A stretch of DNA of 64,000 bases. It comes from Elephas maximus indicus (taxonomy: Eukaryota; Chordata; Mammalia; Proboscidea; Elephantidae). The number at the start of each line of letters is the position of its first letter. Within the stretch, counting starts at the first letter, position 1. The position numbers were made by a program, and so were the translations under genes. Shown here one piece after another: positions 45,806 through 56,832 of the stretch. The stretch is from assembly GCF_024166365.1 (NCBI RefSeq), contig NC_064825.1:107274480-107338479 (forward strand), in the 5' to 3' direction. A model generated the notes under the pieces. That model was not told where the DNA came from. It was given only the letters and a program-made list of their open reading frames with translations, and did no database searches.

Positions 45806-47780
45806 TGAAATTAAGGTTAGGATTGCCAGATATAATACAGAACTTTCAGGTACAACTGAATTTTGCAAAAATAAATAATTTTTTAAATTGTAATTATGCC
45901 TGAGACAATATTAAATAAATAAGTATTCTTTCAGTATATGAATGTCCAATGAAATATTTGTTAAAAAATGAATATTGTTAGTATAAGCATGCCCCATGCA
46001 ACCTTTGATAAATTTTGAATAATTTTTACATAAGAATTTCCCATGAAAAACACACCATTTTTTGGTTATTAATGATGATGATATTGTTTGTTCTTTCTTT
46101 TCCCTACTAGTTTCTAAACTTGAAACTACAGTATTTTTTATGAGTTACGGAGTTATGAAGAACTCCCTGAACCTAAAGTAATTCCTACCTGATATTACCA
46201 TGTCTGAGGACTGAAAAATAATTTATCTGCACACTTGTATATTCTTTTGGCTTTAGTGATGATCACTACTCAGAGATAAAAAAGTACATATTTCGATGTC
46301 TAAGACAAATTAGAGATATTCTTTTCCAAAAAGGTGAAATCTAGATGTCTTCAGACAGAGGTAGTAAATGACACTGAAGATGTTCATAGGTTCAATAAAC
46401 ATTAGAATAATTCTTACGGAACATTGAAAACTTAAAAGTCATAGGATGGGAAGTAGAATCTGAATTCCTTGCCTCAATCCAGCATTCTACAGCAAAATCC
46501 TATGATATCAGGCTTTGTGATACAGCAAATTTGAGGTAAGTTTTTAAAAGAACGTAGGTTTATAGTTCTTGTTCTGTGAGACAGGAAGGACCTGGAAAGA
46601 AGATTGGAGCTGAGGGAGAAAAAAAAACAGAATTTATCTAAAAAAAAGAAGGAACAGAGGTGACTCACCAATCTCCAGTATCATCCTGCCTCCCATTCTC
46701 CTGGTTCAGGCTTGCAAAATCAAACCAAAATTTGGCATATTTCTAGGATTTCTGCTATTTTCCTGAAAATTCAATCCAGCCTCGGGATCAAAAGTTATCC
46801 TTAGCAAACATCTGTCTGCACTCCAGCTCTGAACTTCAGCTGCTCCATACTGTAGACTTAGGCCTTGTCGGGGCCCCTGGAAGTTTCTAATAGTTGTGCA
46901 GACTAAGCATAGGCATTATATTGTGTAATAATAATTATATCCTGCATTTTATATCGCTGAATATTTGGAATACCATTTACTGTTCCAATTGAAAATCATG
47001 CTTACAGAGTCCTAGGTTTCCATTGATGGACAATGAATGCGAGAAGAGGTTAAGAGGGAAAACAAGTGGATACCTCTAAAGAGATTCATTTGTTCCAATC
47101 AGGTAGTTTCACTTTGACTCACTGAATTTCTTTGTAAAACTTCATGAAACAAAGGTACAGAAATTATCACAAAGATATTTGAAAATCATAGTCTTAAACT
47201 CTATAAATTCTGTTATAGACTTCCAGAAATAGACAGTTTGCAGTATATAATGTAATAAATTCCCAAATAAATGTAAATATTCTAAAAGCCTTATGGAACC
47301 CACCACTTCCGTAGTGTCATATTAGAGGAAATAGTGTATGTACAATTAAATAGTCAAAATCCCTGAATGTTGATATAAGCATAGAGTATAACAGGTATAC
47401 ATCCAGATCTTGTATGTTTTGAAACTTATACAAATTTGGGGGTTTTCATTAAAAAATGACACACAATTATAAATACAAATTGAAGCATGATTGTGAATAT
47501 TTATTTGGAATAAAAAATAAATACATTTCAATTATAAAACTGACCTTGTTCAAAAAATTATAAAATCTATAAATATAAAAAGAGTTTATTAATTACATTC
47601 AAGGCACATCTCAGCATACCAGGTGCAAGGTGTGTTCTTAGAAAATTTTCCAGTAACAGAAAGATAGCCTTATTAAATGATACTTTCCATTGTTTTTGAA
47701 CCATAAAACATATACCTACTAAGCCTCAAATGTAGTATCATTAACTCAGTTCCCATTTATCTGGGTCCAAGGGATACCTG

Positions 47781-47858
47781 TTGACACTCCATTGCAAATT
47801 GACATTAGGCGAAGTGCAGTTGACACTCCATTGCAGATTGACATTAGGCGAAGTGCAA
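47781..47858 (+). repeat. 39-bp tandem duplication
   Basis: Two copies (47781-47819 and 47820-47858) beginning 'ttgacactccattgca' and differing at one base (A/G). Confidence 0.9.
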
Positions 47859-47912
47859 TAGAGCAGAAGTCAGAATGGGAAGAGACTATCTTCTAAATTG
47901 TGATTATGGTGG

Positions 47913-48075
47913 GCAAACTGTGGTTTCACAGTGGTTAAGTTCTCTGCTACTAAAAGGAAAGCTGGCAGATGGAATGCACGAGCTGCTCCACAGGGTGAGA
48001 TGTGGCAGTCAGCTTCCATAAAAATTACAGCCTTGGAAACCCTATGAGGCAGTTCTCTTTTGTCCTATAGAGTCA
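47913..48075 (+). mobile_element. AfroSINE, diverged
   Basis: 'ttcacagtggttaagttctctgctac', 'cttggaaaccctatgaggcagttctc' and 'cctatagagtcactacgtg'. Confidence 0.7.
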
Positions 48076-48273
48076 CTACGTGTTGTCTCTGTCACATTGT
48101 CTCTGCTTCTTTCTCTAAAACTATCAAAATCCCACATAAATTCTCAGACAAAAAATGCAGTGGACTAAAGGAAAAATTTGATGTAATTTTGTAGATAAAA
48201 TAAAGTATAGTATTTCTATGTTAATATTACAGATTTTTGAAGTTAAAATAAACTTTGGGATCTCCTATATTGC

Positions 48274-48401
48274 AAAATAGGGGGATCCATATAAAATGCA
48301 TTATTCATTGTCCACAAAGTAGACTAATTTCTGTTGACTTTCTTTAGAATTTAGTCTATGTTATATTAAAGTAATGTGTTACATATGGATCCCCCTATTT
48401 T
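48274..48401. repeat. Inverted repeat, 19-bp perfect arms
   Basis: Left arm aaaatagggggatccatat (48274-48292), right arm its exact reverse complement (48383-48401), with a 90-base spacer. The right arm is present in the OR4 paralogue near 38160 in slightly different form; I do not find a left arm there. Confidence 0.9.
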
Positions 48402-48411
48402 GGGATGTGGA

Positions 48412-48560
48412 AACCCTGATGGTGTAGCGGTTATATGGGTTCAAACTCAAATCCACTAGGTGTTTCTTAGAAACTCTATGAGGCAGTTCTACTCTGACCT
48501 ATATAGTCGCTATGAATCGGAATTGACTTGATGGCAACAGGTTTTTTTTTTGTGTGTGTG
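48412..48560 (+). mobile_element. AfroSINE
   Basis: 'ggaaaccctgatggtgtagcggtta', 'gaggcagttctactctgacctatatagtcgctatgaatcggaattgacttgatggcaac'. Absent from the OR4 unit. Confidence 0.82.
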
Positions 48561-48611
48561 TGTGGGATATAGAAGTTTCTAAAGTTTACCTCAACTTCAA
48601 AATCAGATGAA

Positions 48612-48800
48612 AAGCCCTGGTGGCACAGTGGTTAAGTGCTTGGCTGCTAACAGAAAGATCAGTCACTCTGTAGGAGAAAGATGTGGCAACCTGTTTCAGT
48701 AAAGATTGTCCCCTTGGAAAACGTAAGAGGAAGTTCTATTCCACCCTATAGGGATTGTATGTGTCAGAAATGACTCAACAATGACACAAAACAATAACAA
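48612..48800 (+). mobile_element. AfroSINE variant
   Basis: Head 'aagccctggtggcacagtggttaagtgcttggctgctaac', longer body, tail 'tgtgtcagaaatgactcaacaatgac'. The OR4 paralogue near 38240 has no insertion. Confidence 0.85.
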
Positions 48801-48810
48801 TATGAAGGAA

Positions 48811-49150
48811 AAGGTCAGTGGTTATTCACTGGTAGTCTTCTGTATGGGAAACCTAGGTTAGATTTCTGGCAGATATAGTTCATGCACTACCAGCACTGGG
48901 TCTGTCACTAGCGGATTCTGCGTTGCTATGATGCTGGACAGGTTTCAACAGAGGTTCTAGACTAAGACAGGCTAGGAAAAAATGCATAGTGATCAACTTC
49001 TGACAATCAGCCAGTGAAAACCCTGTGGATCACAAGGGTCCAATCCAAAACAGATCATGGGGATGGTAGAAAAATGGGCTGTGTTTTGTTCCATTGTGCT
49101 TGTGGTCACTGTGAGTTGAGCATAACTTGATGACAGATAACAACAACAAA
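48811..49150 (+). mobile_element. Composite SINE: tRNA-Gly head, RTE body and tail
   Basis: Three parts in order: a decayed tRNA-Gly-like head ('gtggttattcactggtag...ggttagatttctggc', A and B box positions recognisable); a body from the RTE 5' leader ('gatgctggacaggtttcaacagaggttctagactaagacaggctagg'); and a tail from the RTE 3' end ('gggctgtgttttgttccattgtgcttgtggtcactgtgagttg...caacaacaa'). Flanking repeats tatgaaggaaaa (48801) and tatgaagaaaaa (49154) show a single insertion. It ends about 115 bases before the OR5 start codon. Confidence 0.78.
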
Positions 49151-49264
49151 AAATATGAAGAAAAACTTCCATTGCTTCTGAAATATTATAACTTGTTTAG
49201 ACAATACTACATGAAAGCTAATACCAAACCCTCTGTTTCTTCACAGAAAAGATAACTGGACCAA

Positions 49265-50188
49265 ATGGGCCAACAGAATCTAACAGTACTGACTGAATTC
49301 ATTCTAATGGGAGTCACAAGGCACCCTGAGTTGCAGTACCAGCTTTTTGGGGTGTTTCTCCTCATCTACATGATCACAGTGGTGGGCAACCTGGGTGTGA
49401 TCATCTTGACCAAGATGGACTCCCGCCTACACACACCTATGTATTTTTTCATCAGACACTTGGCCTTTATTGATCTTGGTAATTCTATTGTCATTTGTCC
49501 CAAGATGTTAGTAAATTTTGTTGTGGATAAAAACACCATTTCCTATTATGCATGTGCCACACAGATGGCTTTCTTCATTTTGGTCATTATCAGTGAACTT
49601 TTTATCCTTTCGGCCATGGCCTATGACCGCTATGTGACTATCTGTAACCCTCTGCTCTACAATGTTATCATGTCCCAAAGACTTTGCCATGTGCTGGTGG
49701 GCATTCCATATCTCTACAGTGCCTTTCAGTCTGTGACGTTAACCATTAAGACTTTTACATCCAGCTTCTGTGGCTCTAATGTCATCAGTCATTTCTACTG
49801 TGATGATGTTCCCTTGTTATCTATGCTTTGCTCAAATTCACAAGAAATAGAATTGATGCTCCTAATATTTTCAGCATTTAATTTGATATCCTCCCTACTG
49901 GTTGTCCTGCTGTCCTACCTGCTGATTCTGAAAGCCATATTTTGAATGCATCCTGCCAAGAGCAGCATAAAAGCTTTCTCCACATGTGGTTCTCATCTGA
50001 CAGTGGTGGTTGTGTTTTATGGGACTTTATTATTTATGTATGTGCAGCCCAAATCTGCTCACTCATATGATACTGGCACAATGGCCTCTGTCTTTTACAC
50101 TTTAGTCACCCCCATGCTTAACCCTTTGATATATAGCTTGAGGAACCAAGAGGTAAATAGTGCCTTCCGTAGGGTTTTTAAAAATTGA
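49265..50188 (+). pseudogene. Olfactory receptor OR5 (OR8K-like), one premature stop
   Basis: Nearly intact receptor. The ATG at 49265 has the same 18-base leader after a good acceptor. NLT at 5-7, LHTPMYFF, MAYDRYVTIC (Ala to Thr), [10 protein letters not shown] and PMLNPLIYS are all present in one frame, which is broken only by TGA at codon 227 (49943-49945). There OR2 and OR4 have CGA (Arg). The C-terminus ends at TGA 50186-50188, about six residues earlier than OR4. No frameshift is visible. The truncated product would stop after TM5 and should not signal. It is a recent pseudogene, or possibly a segregating null allele, which one haplotype cannot decide. Confidence 0.92.
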
Positions 50189-50842
50189 TGCCAACTTTAT
50201 ATTCAGTATTCAATATTCAACCTTGTTTTAGTAAACAATGCAAAAGGTAATGTCGCTTGATAACATTTTTAATAGATATAAATATGTTCCTTTTGGTTCC
50301 AAGGCAGAGGCTAATTATAAGTTAGATGCTATCACATTGTTTATACTGAGACAAATTAATCCTCCTTTAGATATCCAGTTAAGTGTCATTTCTTTCCCAA
50401 CATTCCTTGCTTCCTATGCTTTGCTTATGATTTCATAGGCCCTCATACTTCCACAATGATAAATTTGAATACACTCTTGATCAATAAAACATGTGATTGC
50501 TTCTGTCAGTTTTTTTAAGGACAAGCATCTTCTCAATTGTTTTCCCGTTTCATTTTCTAAGCCTGAAACAATAGTGTAAATAACGTTAGAGTTAAAGAGT
50601 TATTGTGACCTATTAACACATGAATAATTTATTTGTCTTTTGTTATCAATCAATTCTACTGTGAAAATAAACTCAACTATGATGTACTAAAACATGTGAA
50701 GTGGACTAGATAATTTTGATTTGTTATCATTTAACTTGATTTCTTTCTTCTCTGCTTTTAGCATAGATGTTGCCCTAAGAAAATATTTTAAACTGGTAAA
50801 TAAGAATCTAGTAAACAAGCAGTTAAATATAATTTTAGCATA
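50189..50842 (+). other. OR5 3' flank
   Basis: No gene. Shares 'tgaataatttatttgtcttttg' and 'ttttgatttgttatcatttaacttgatttc' with the other OR 3' flanks. Ends at an LTR fragment. Confidence 0.6.
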
Positions 50843-50988
50843 ATGGATGGCTTTAACAACCAGAAATTTATTCTCTCATAGTCTAGTAGTTCAGATGTCC
50901 TAATTCAGGGCACCATCTGCAGGGGAAGGCTTTCTCTGTCAGTTCTGGAGGAAGGTCCTTGTCATCAATCTTCCCCTGGGAGACAGAT
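50843..50988 (-). mobile_element. MaLR-like LTR fragment, minus strand
   Basis: 'ggatggctttaacaaccagaaatttattctctcatagtctagtag' to 'ggaaggtccttgtcatcaatcttcccctgg' is the reverse of the 3' half of the LTRs at 15449 and 16402. Confidence 0.7.
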
Positions 50989-51270
50989 AGGGTTAACTGT
51001 GCTGTCAGAACAAAAGAGCTGTTAAAAGATTACCATCTAGAAGTTGGATAAACAGGAAACATACCCTACTAACAACAATGTCTTAACTTACCACAAGTAT
51101 CTATTTTACTGCTGTCTGCAATTTGATTGGGCTTTGAGTTAATCGGATTGGTGTTTTCTTGACTGGGTTGTCTCCCTAAAGGACTTGATTTTCTTTAAAA
51201 ATGGTGACCACTGACATGTCAATATAAAGTGTTTTGAACTGCTTGGTACTGGATTGAAATAAACTAATTG
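50989..51270 (+). mobile_element. ERV env-region fragment, + strand (probable)
   Basis: The first 80 bases ('gggttaactgtgctgtcagaac' to 'gttggataaacaggaaacatacc') are the reverse complement, with few changes, of 59643-59722 in the minus-strand ERV. The rest is uncertain. Confidence 0.5.
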
Positions 51271-52030
51271 TGACCCTTCTCTACAAGGGTAAGTAGAAAA
51301 GTATTGCCATCAGGGTTCCAGTTCATTCATGCAAAAGTTTATTCCAAACAAAATGTATTTGAACATGTTTCTGTTATCAGTGTAAGGCTGCAAAAAAGTT
51401 CTCTCAGTAATACACTTGTCTTAGTCTCATTAGGAAGCCTTACAAAAAGGAAAAAAAAGATACTTTTTGTGTCATGGAAAAAAATGATTTTGAGTTCAAG
51501 GCTACTATCAAAATTTTAACAAATACTTAAGTGGACATCTTTCCAAATAACTGAAATTTTGCAACAAGTTTACAGGAATCCTGTTCCACATAAAACAACA
51601 GTTTTCAGAGAGATCAAGCATTTTAAGGAAGGTCAGGAAAACCTCAAGAATGAGCCAAAAGAGGGAAGGCTGTTCAGAACGTTATGGTGACTGTACTTTT
51701 TTGGGGGGAGGGAGTTCAAAGGGGTAATCTTGACAGATTTTATCAAAGGACACAGGAAGATCACAGGGGCTTATTATGAAGAAGTTTTAAGAAAACTGGA
51801 TTGGTGAGAAAAGGACAGAAAGCTTGTTCCAAAGAATTTTTTTTTTTTTTCCATCAGTACAATGTACCTGCTCATTCTTCGAGGGTAACGTTCTTTGAGA
51901 ATTTCACTGGGAAAACTAACTCCATCTGCCCTGTAGCCCTGATTTTTCCCCTTCAGACTTCTTTTTGTTTCCAAAACTTAAAGAAGATTTAAAAGGAATA
52001 CAATTTGAGTTCCTTGAGGGTTCAGGGAAG
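51271..52030 (+). mobile_element. Mariner-type DNA transposon relic
   Basis: Fragments in several frames match mariner transposase order: a middle piece near 51685-51790 (a 'gtgactgta...ttcaaaggggtaatc' stretch for the 'FFDSKG' region), 'YNVPAHSSRV' near 51857 and the 'FFLFPKLK'-type end near 51950-51985. An A/T run at 51838-51850 and frameshifts break it. Interrupted on the right by an RTE. The exact family is not determined. Confidence 0.65.
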
Positions 52031-52034
52031 GATG

Positions 52035-53217
52035 AGGTTGAAGGATATCACTGCTCACATCAGATGGATCCTGGCTGAAAGCAGAGAATACCAGAAAGAT
52101 GTGTACCTCTGTTTCATTGACTATGCAAACACACTTGACTGTGCAGATAATAACAAATTATGGATAATACTGTGAAAAATGGGAGTTCCAAAACACATAA
52201 TTGTGCTCATGAGGAACCTGTGCCTAGACTAAGAGGCAATTGTTGGAATAGAACAAGGGGACAGGCACAGTTTAAGATCACTAAAGTGTACATCACCGCT
52301 GTATCATTTCACCACGCTTATTCAATCTGTACGCCAAGCAAATAATCCGATAAACTGGACTATAGGAAGAAAAATGCAGCATCAGGATTGGAGAAAGACT
52401 CATCAGCTTCCTGAGATATGTAGATGACACAATCTTGCTTGCTGAAAGTAAAAGGGACTTGAAGCGCTTATTGATGAAATTCAAAGACTACAGCCTTAAG
52501 TATGGATTACCCCTCCCTATTACTAAAACAAAAATTCTCACAAATGGACCATTAAGCAACATCATGATAAATGGAGAAAATATTGAAGTTGTCAAGGATT
52601 TCATTTTATTTGGATCCATATTCAACATATGTGGCATCATCAGTCAAGAAATCAAACGATCCACTGCATTGGGCAAATCTGCTGCAACAGACCTCTATAA
52701 AGTGTTAAAAAGCAAAGATGTCACTGTGAAGACTAAGGTATGCCTGACCCAAACCATGGTATTTTAAATCACCTTACATGTAAATTTTTTTTTTTTACAC
52801 GTGTGCAAAATCTGGAAAATAAAGAAGGAAGGCCCCAAAATAATCGATGCTTTTGAATTATGGTGTTGGTGAAGCATATTGAAAATACCGCGGACTGCCT
52901 GAAGAACAAACAAATCTGTCTTGCAAGAAGTACAACCAGAATCCTCCTTAGAAGTGAAGATGGCAAGACTTCATCTCTCATACTTTGGGCATGTTATCAG
53001 GAGGGAACATTCCTTGGAGAAGGACATAATGCTTGGTAAAGTACAGGATCAATGAAAGAGATAAAGACCCTCAATGAGATGGATGGACACAGTGGCTGAA
53101 TGATGGGATAAAGTATAGCAATGACTCTGAGACTGGAGTAGGACCAGGAACATTTTTTCTCTTTGACCATGGTGTCACTATCAGTGTGAACCCACTGGAA
53201 GATACCTAACAAGAACA
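52035..53217 (+). mobile_element. RTE LINE, 5'-truncated
   Basis: Starts in RT ('gatatcactgctcacatcagatggatcctggc'). The palm motif 'RYVDDTILLAES' keeps the two aspartates, and the C-terminal region follows to 'gatacctaacaagaac'. Broken by a T-run insertion near 52784 and several stops. Confidence 0.9.
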
Positions 53218-53329
53218 GCTCAACTGTTGATCTACTCGTAAATACCTTTGTCTTAAATTTCAAGTAATATAAAATCAATACCTACCTTACATGAAATTTC
53301 CCTGTGATGAGAAACAGAAATTTAAGCCA

Positions 53330-53450
53330 GGTTGGCCATTTGAATCCACCAGGTTGCCCTTGGAAGCTCTATGAGGCAGTTCTACTATGTCCTATAGGGT
53401 GACTATGAGTTAGAATGGACTCAAAGGCAATGGGGTTTGGTTTTTAGTTT
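53330..53450 (+). mobile_element. AfroSINE 3' part
   Basis: 'gaatccaccaggttgcccttggaagctctatgaggcagttctactatgtcc' and tail 'gtgactatgagttagaatggactcaaaggcaatggggtttgg'. Confidence 0.85.
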
Positions 53451-53459
53451 TTGTGTCCC

Positions 53460-53837
53460 TGTTGACACTATGAATGCTTTATTTGTCATGTATCAAGCAA
53501 TTTGACTGAGACGAGTATTTCTAATTATCTATTCTGTAATCAAACATGTATGTACACTATATGATTTTGATTTGTTAGCATTTAATTTGATTTCCTTACT
53601 CTTCAATACTTAGTGCCCTCCTTACAGTCCTAATGTCCTCAGTACAGATTTTATTGATCATATTTAAATGCAAAGATAGTTGCTGGAAAGGAAGAATGGA
53701 TGAAAAAATGAAGAAAGAGAAGGTGGAGAATGGCAGGAAGGAAAAATGAAGGAAAGATATTTATGATGCATAATTAGAAGGACTAAAGAATTTATTATAG
53801 GTGATAACAGATGGAGAACGTCATGGTGAAAAGAGAG
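53460..53837 (+). other. 3' flank of a lost OR (sixth unit)
   Basis: A second copy of the OR 3' flank, although OR5's own flank ended at about 50.8 kb: 'gcaatttgactgagacgagtatttctaattatctattctgtaatc' aligns with 20333-20385. No OR coding sequence precedes it; transposons occupy that position. Confidence 0.7.
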
Positions 53838-54207
53838 TGGGATATTCTGAGTGACTGGTTTAAACAGTTTTTGTTGTCTAATTTTCACTTGGTGATATAT
53901 GCTTTCTGATTAATTACTGTTTAGTGACACTAAAGAGTCACTAAATTTACAGGAGATTTGGCAAATTTCCATTTCTAAAATAAAAGTTACATAAACCCTG
54001 GCTGGGAAAAACTGACAACATTCATTATTTGCTTGATTAAAAAGAAAACATTTCCTTAAATACCAGATAACAGGTAAAACTGCCCTTACTCACCATATTT
54101 ATTAACCAGTTCAATTTTCCAGTTCCAGAGAATCTCTAGGCCTGGACTCCACCTTAGCCTCCTTACATCAGCCAAGTACCTCATGTAGTTTTAATGTCTC
54201 TATATCA
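53838..54207 (-). mobile_element. ERV 3' LTR, truncated, minus strand
   Basis: Aligns with 21040-21470, including the end 'ctatatca' and the reversed purine tract 'ttccctccttttgatcaattgaac'. The 3' end of the LTR is lost. It is in the same place relative to the OR flank as the OR2 copy. Confidence 0.65.
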
Positions 54208-55595
<1,388 letters not shown>

Positions 55596-55607
55596 TAAAG
55601 CAATTAA

Positions 55608-56830
55608 ATAAACTGAATGCTTCGAAAGTCAGTGGAGCAGGGGTGGGGGTTTGGGGACTATGGCTTCAGGGGACATCTAAGTCAATTGGCAAAATGAATT
55701 CTATTAAAAAAACATTCTGCATCCCACTTCTACATGCAGTGTCTGGGGTCTTAAACACTAGCAAGCGGCCATCTAAGCATCAATGAGTCTCAACACACCT
55801 GGATCAAAGGAGAATGAAGAACACCAAGGCCACAAGGTAATTATAAGCCCAAGAGACAGAAGGAACTACATGAACTAGAGCCTACATCATCCTGAGACCA
55901 GAAGAACTAGATGGTGCCTGGTCACAACCAATGACTGCCCTGACAGGAAGCACAACAGAGAACCCCTGAGGGAGCAGGAGAGCAGTGGGATGTAGACCCC
56001 AAATTCTCATAAAAAGACCAGACTTAATGGTCTGTCTAAGACTAGAAGAATCCTGTTGGTCTTGGTGCCCAAACTTTCCATTGGCCCAGGACAGGAACCA
56101 TTCCTGAAGCCAACTCATCAGACATGGATTGGACTGGACAATGGGTTGGAGAGAGATGCTGATGAGGACTGAGCTACTTGCATCAGGTGGACATTTGAGA
56201 CTATGTTGGCATCTCCTCTCTGGAGGGGAGATGGGAGGGTAGAGGGGGTTAGAAACTGGCAAAATGTTCATGAAAGGAGTGACTGGAAGAAGGGAGCAGG
56301 CTGGCTCATTGGGGGAGAGTAAGTGGGAGTATGTAGTAAGGTGTATATAAGTTTATATGTGAGAGACTGACTTGATTTGTAAACTTTCACTTAAAGCATA
56401 ACAAAAATTATTAAAACAAACAAACAAAAAAGGCTAGATGCAACTGGACCAGTAGAGGCAAGAGGAACCTCTGAGACTATGGCCCAGAGATACTCTTTAA
56501 ACTTTGAACTGAAACCACTCCCAGAGGTCACCTTTCAGCTAAATAACATATTGTGCTCTTTTAACTGAAAAAAAAAAAAAAAAGTAATCTATATGAGACC
56601 AAATGGTCAACATTTACCCTAAAGCAAAGATGAGAAGATGAGAAGGGGGATGGGGAGGGAAGCTAGATTAATGGAAACAGAACAACCGGAATGGATATAA
56701 TGAGAATGTTTACACGATGTGGAAAATGTAACCAATGTTACTGAACAATAATGTGTAAAAATTGTTAAGTGGGAACATACTTTGCTGTATAAACTTTCAC
56801 CGAAAACAAAATAAAATACTTAAAAAAAAA
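55608..56830 (+). mobile_element. L1 3' UTR, + strand (two consecutive 3'-end segments)
   Basis: The first segment (about 55625-56410) is a well-preserved L1 3' UTR: 'ggggactatggcttcaggggacatctaagtcaattggc', 'gatggtgcctggtcacaacc' and 'gtaaactttcacttaaagcataac'. The second (about 56430-56830) ends 'gtataaactttcaccgaaaacaaaataaaat' plus poly(A). The words 'agcaattaaa' at about 55598 and 56832 look like the target-site duplication of the whole insertion in the ERV. Confidence 0.8.
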
Positions 56831-56832
56831 AA

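Larger units (their letters stand above)
45230..49246 (+). other. Predicted OR5 intron
   Basis: From donor (45230) to acceptor 'ctctgtttcttcacag' (49246). Paralogous to the OR4 intron, lengthened by four SINE insertions (47913-49150). It contains a 39-base tandem duplication (47781-47858) and a 19-base perfect inverted repeat (48274-48401). No gene. Confidence 0.5.

Noticed and set aside
55882-56271. 129-codon minus frame
   Set aside because: Antisense of an L1 3' UTR, a known source of long chance frames.
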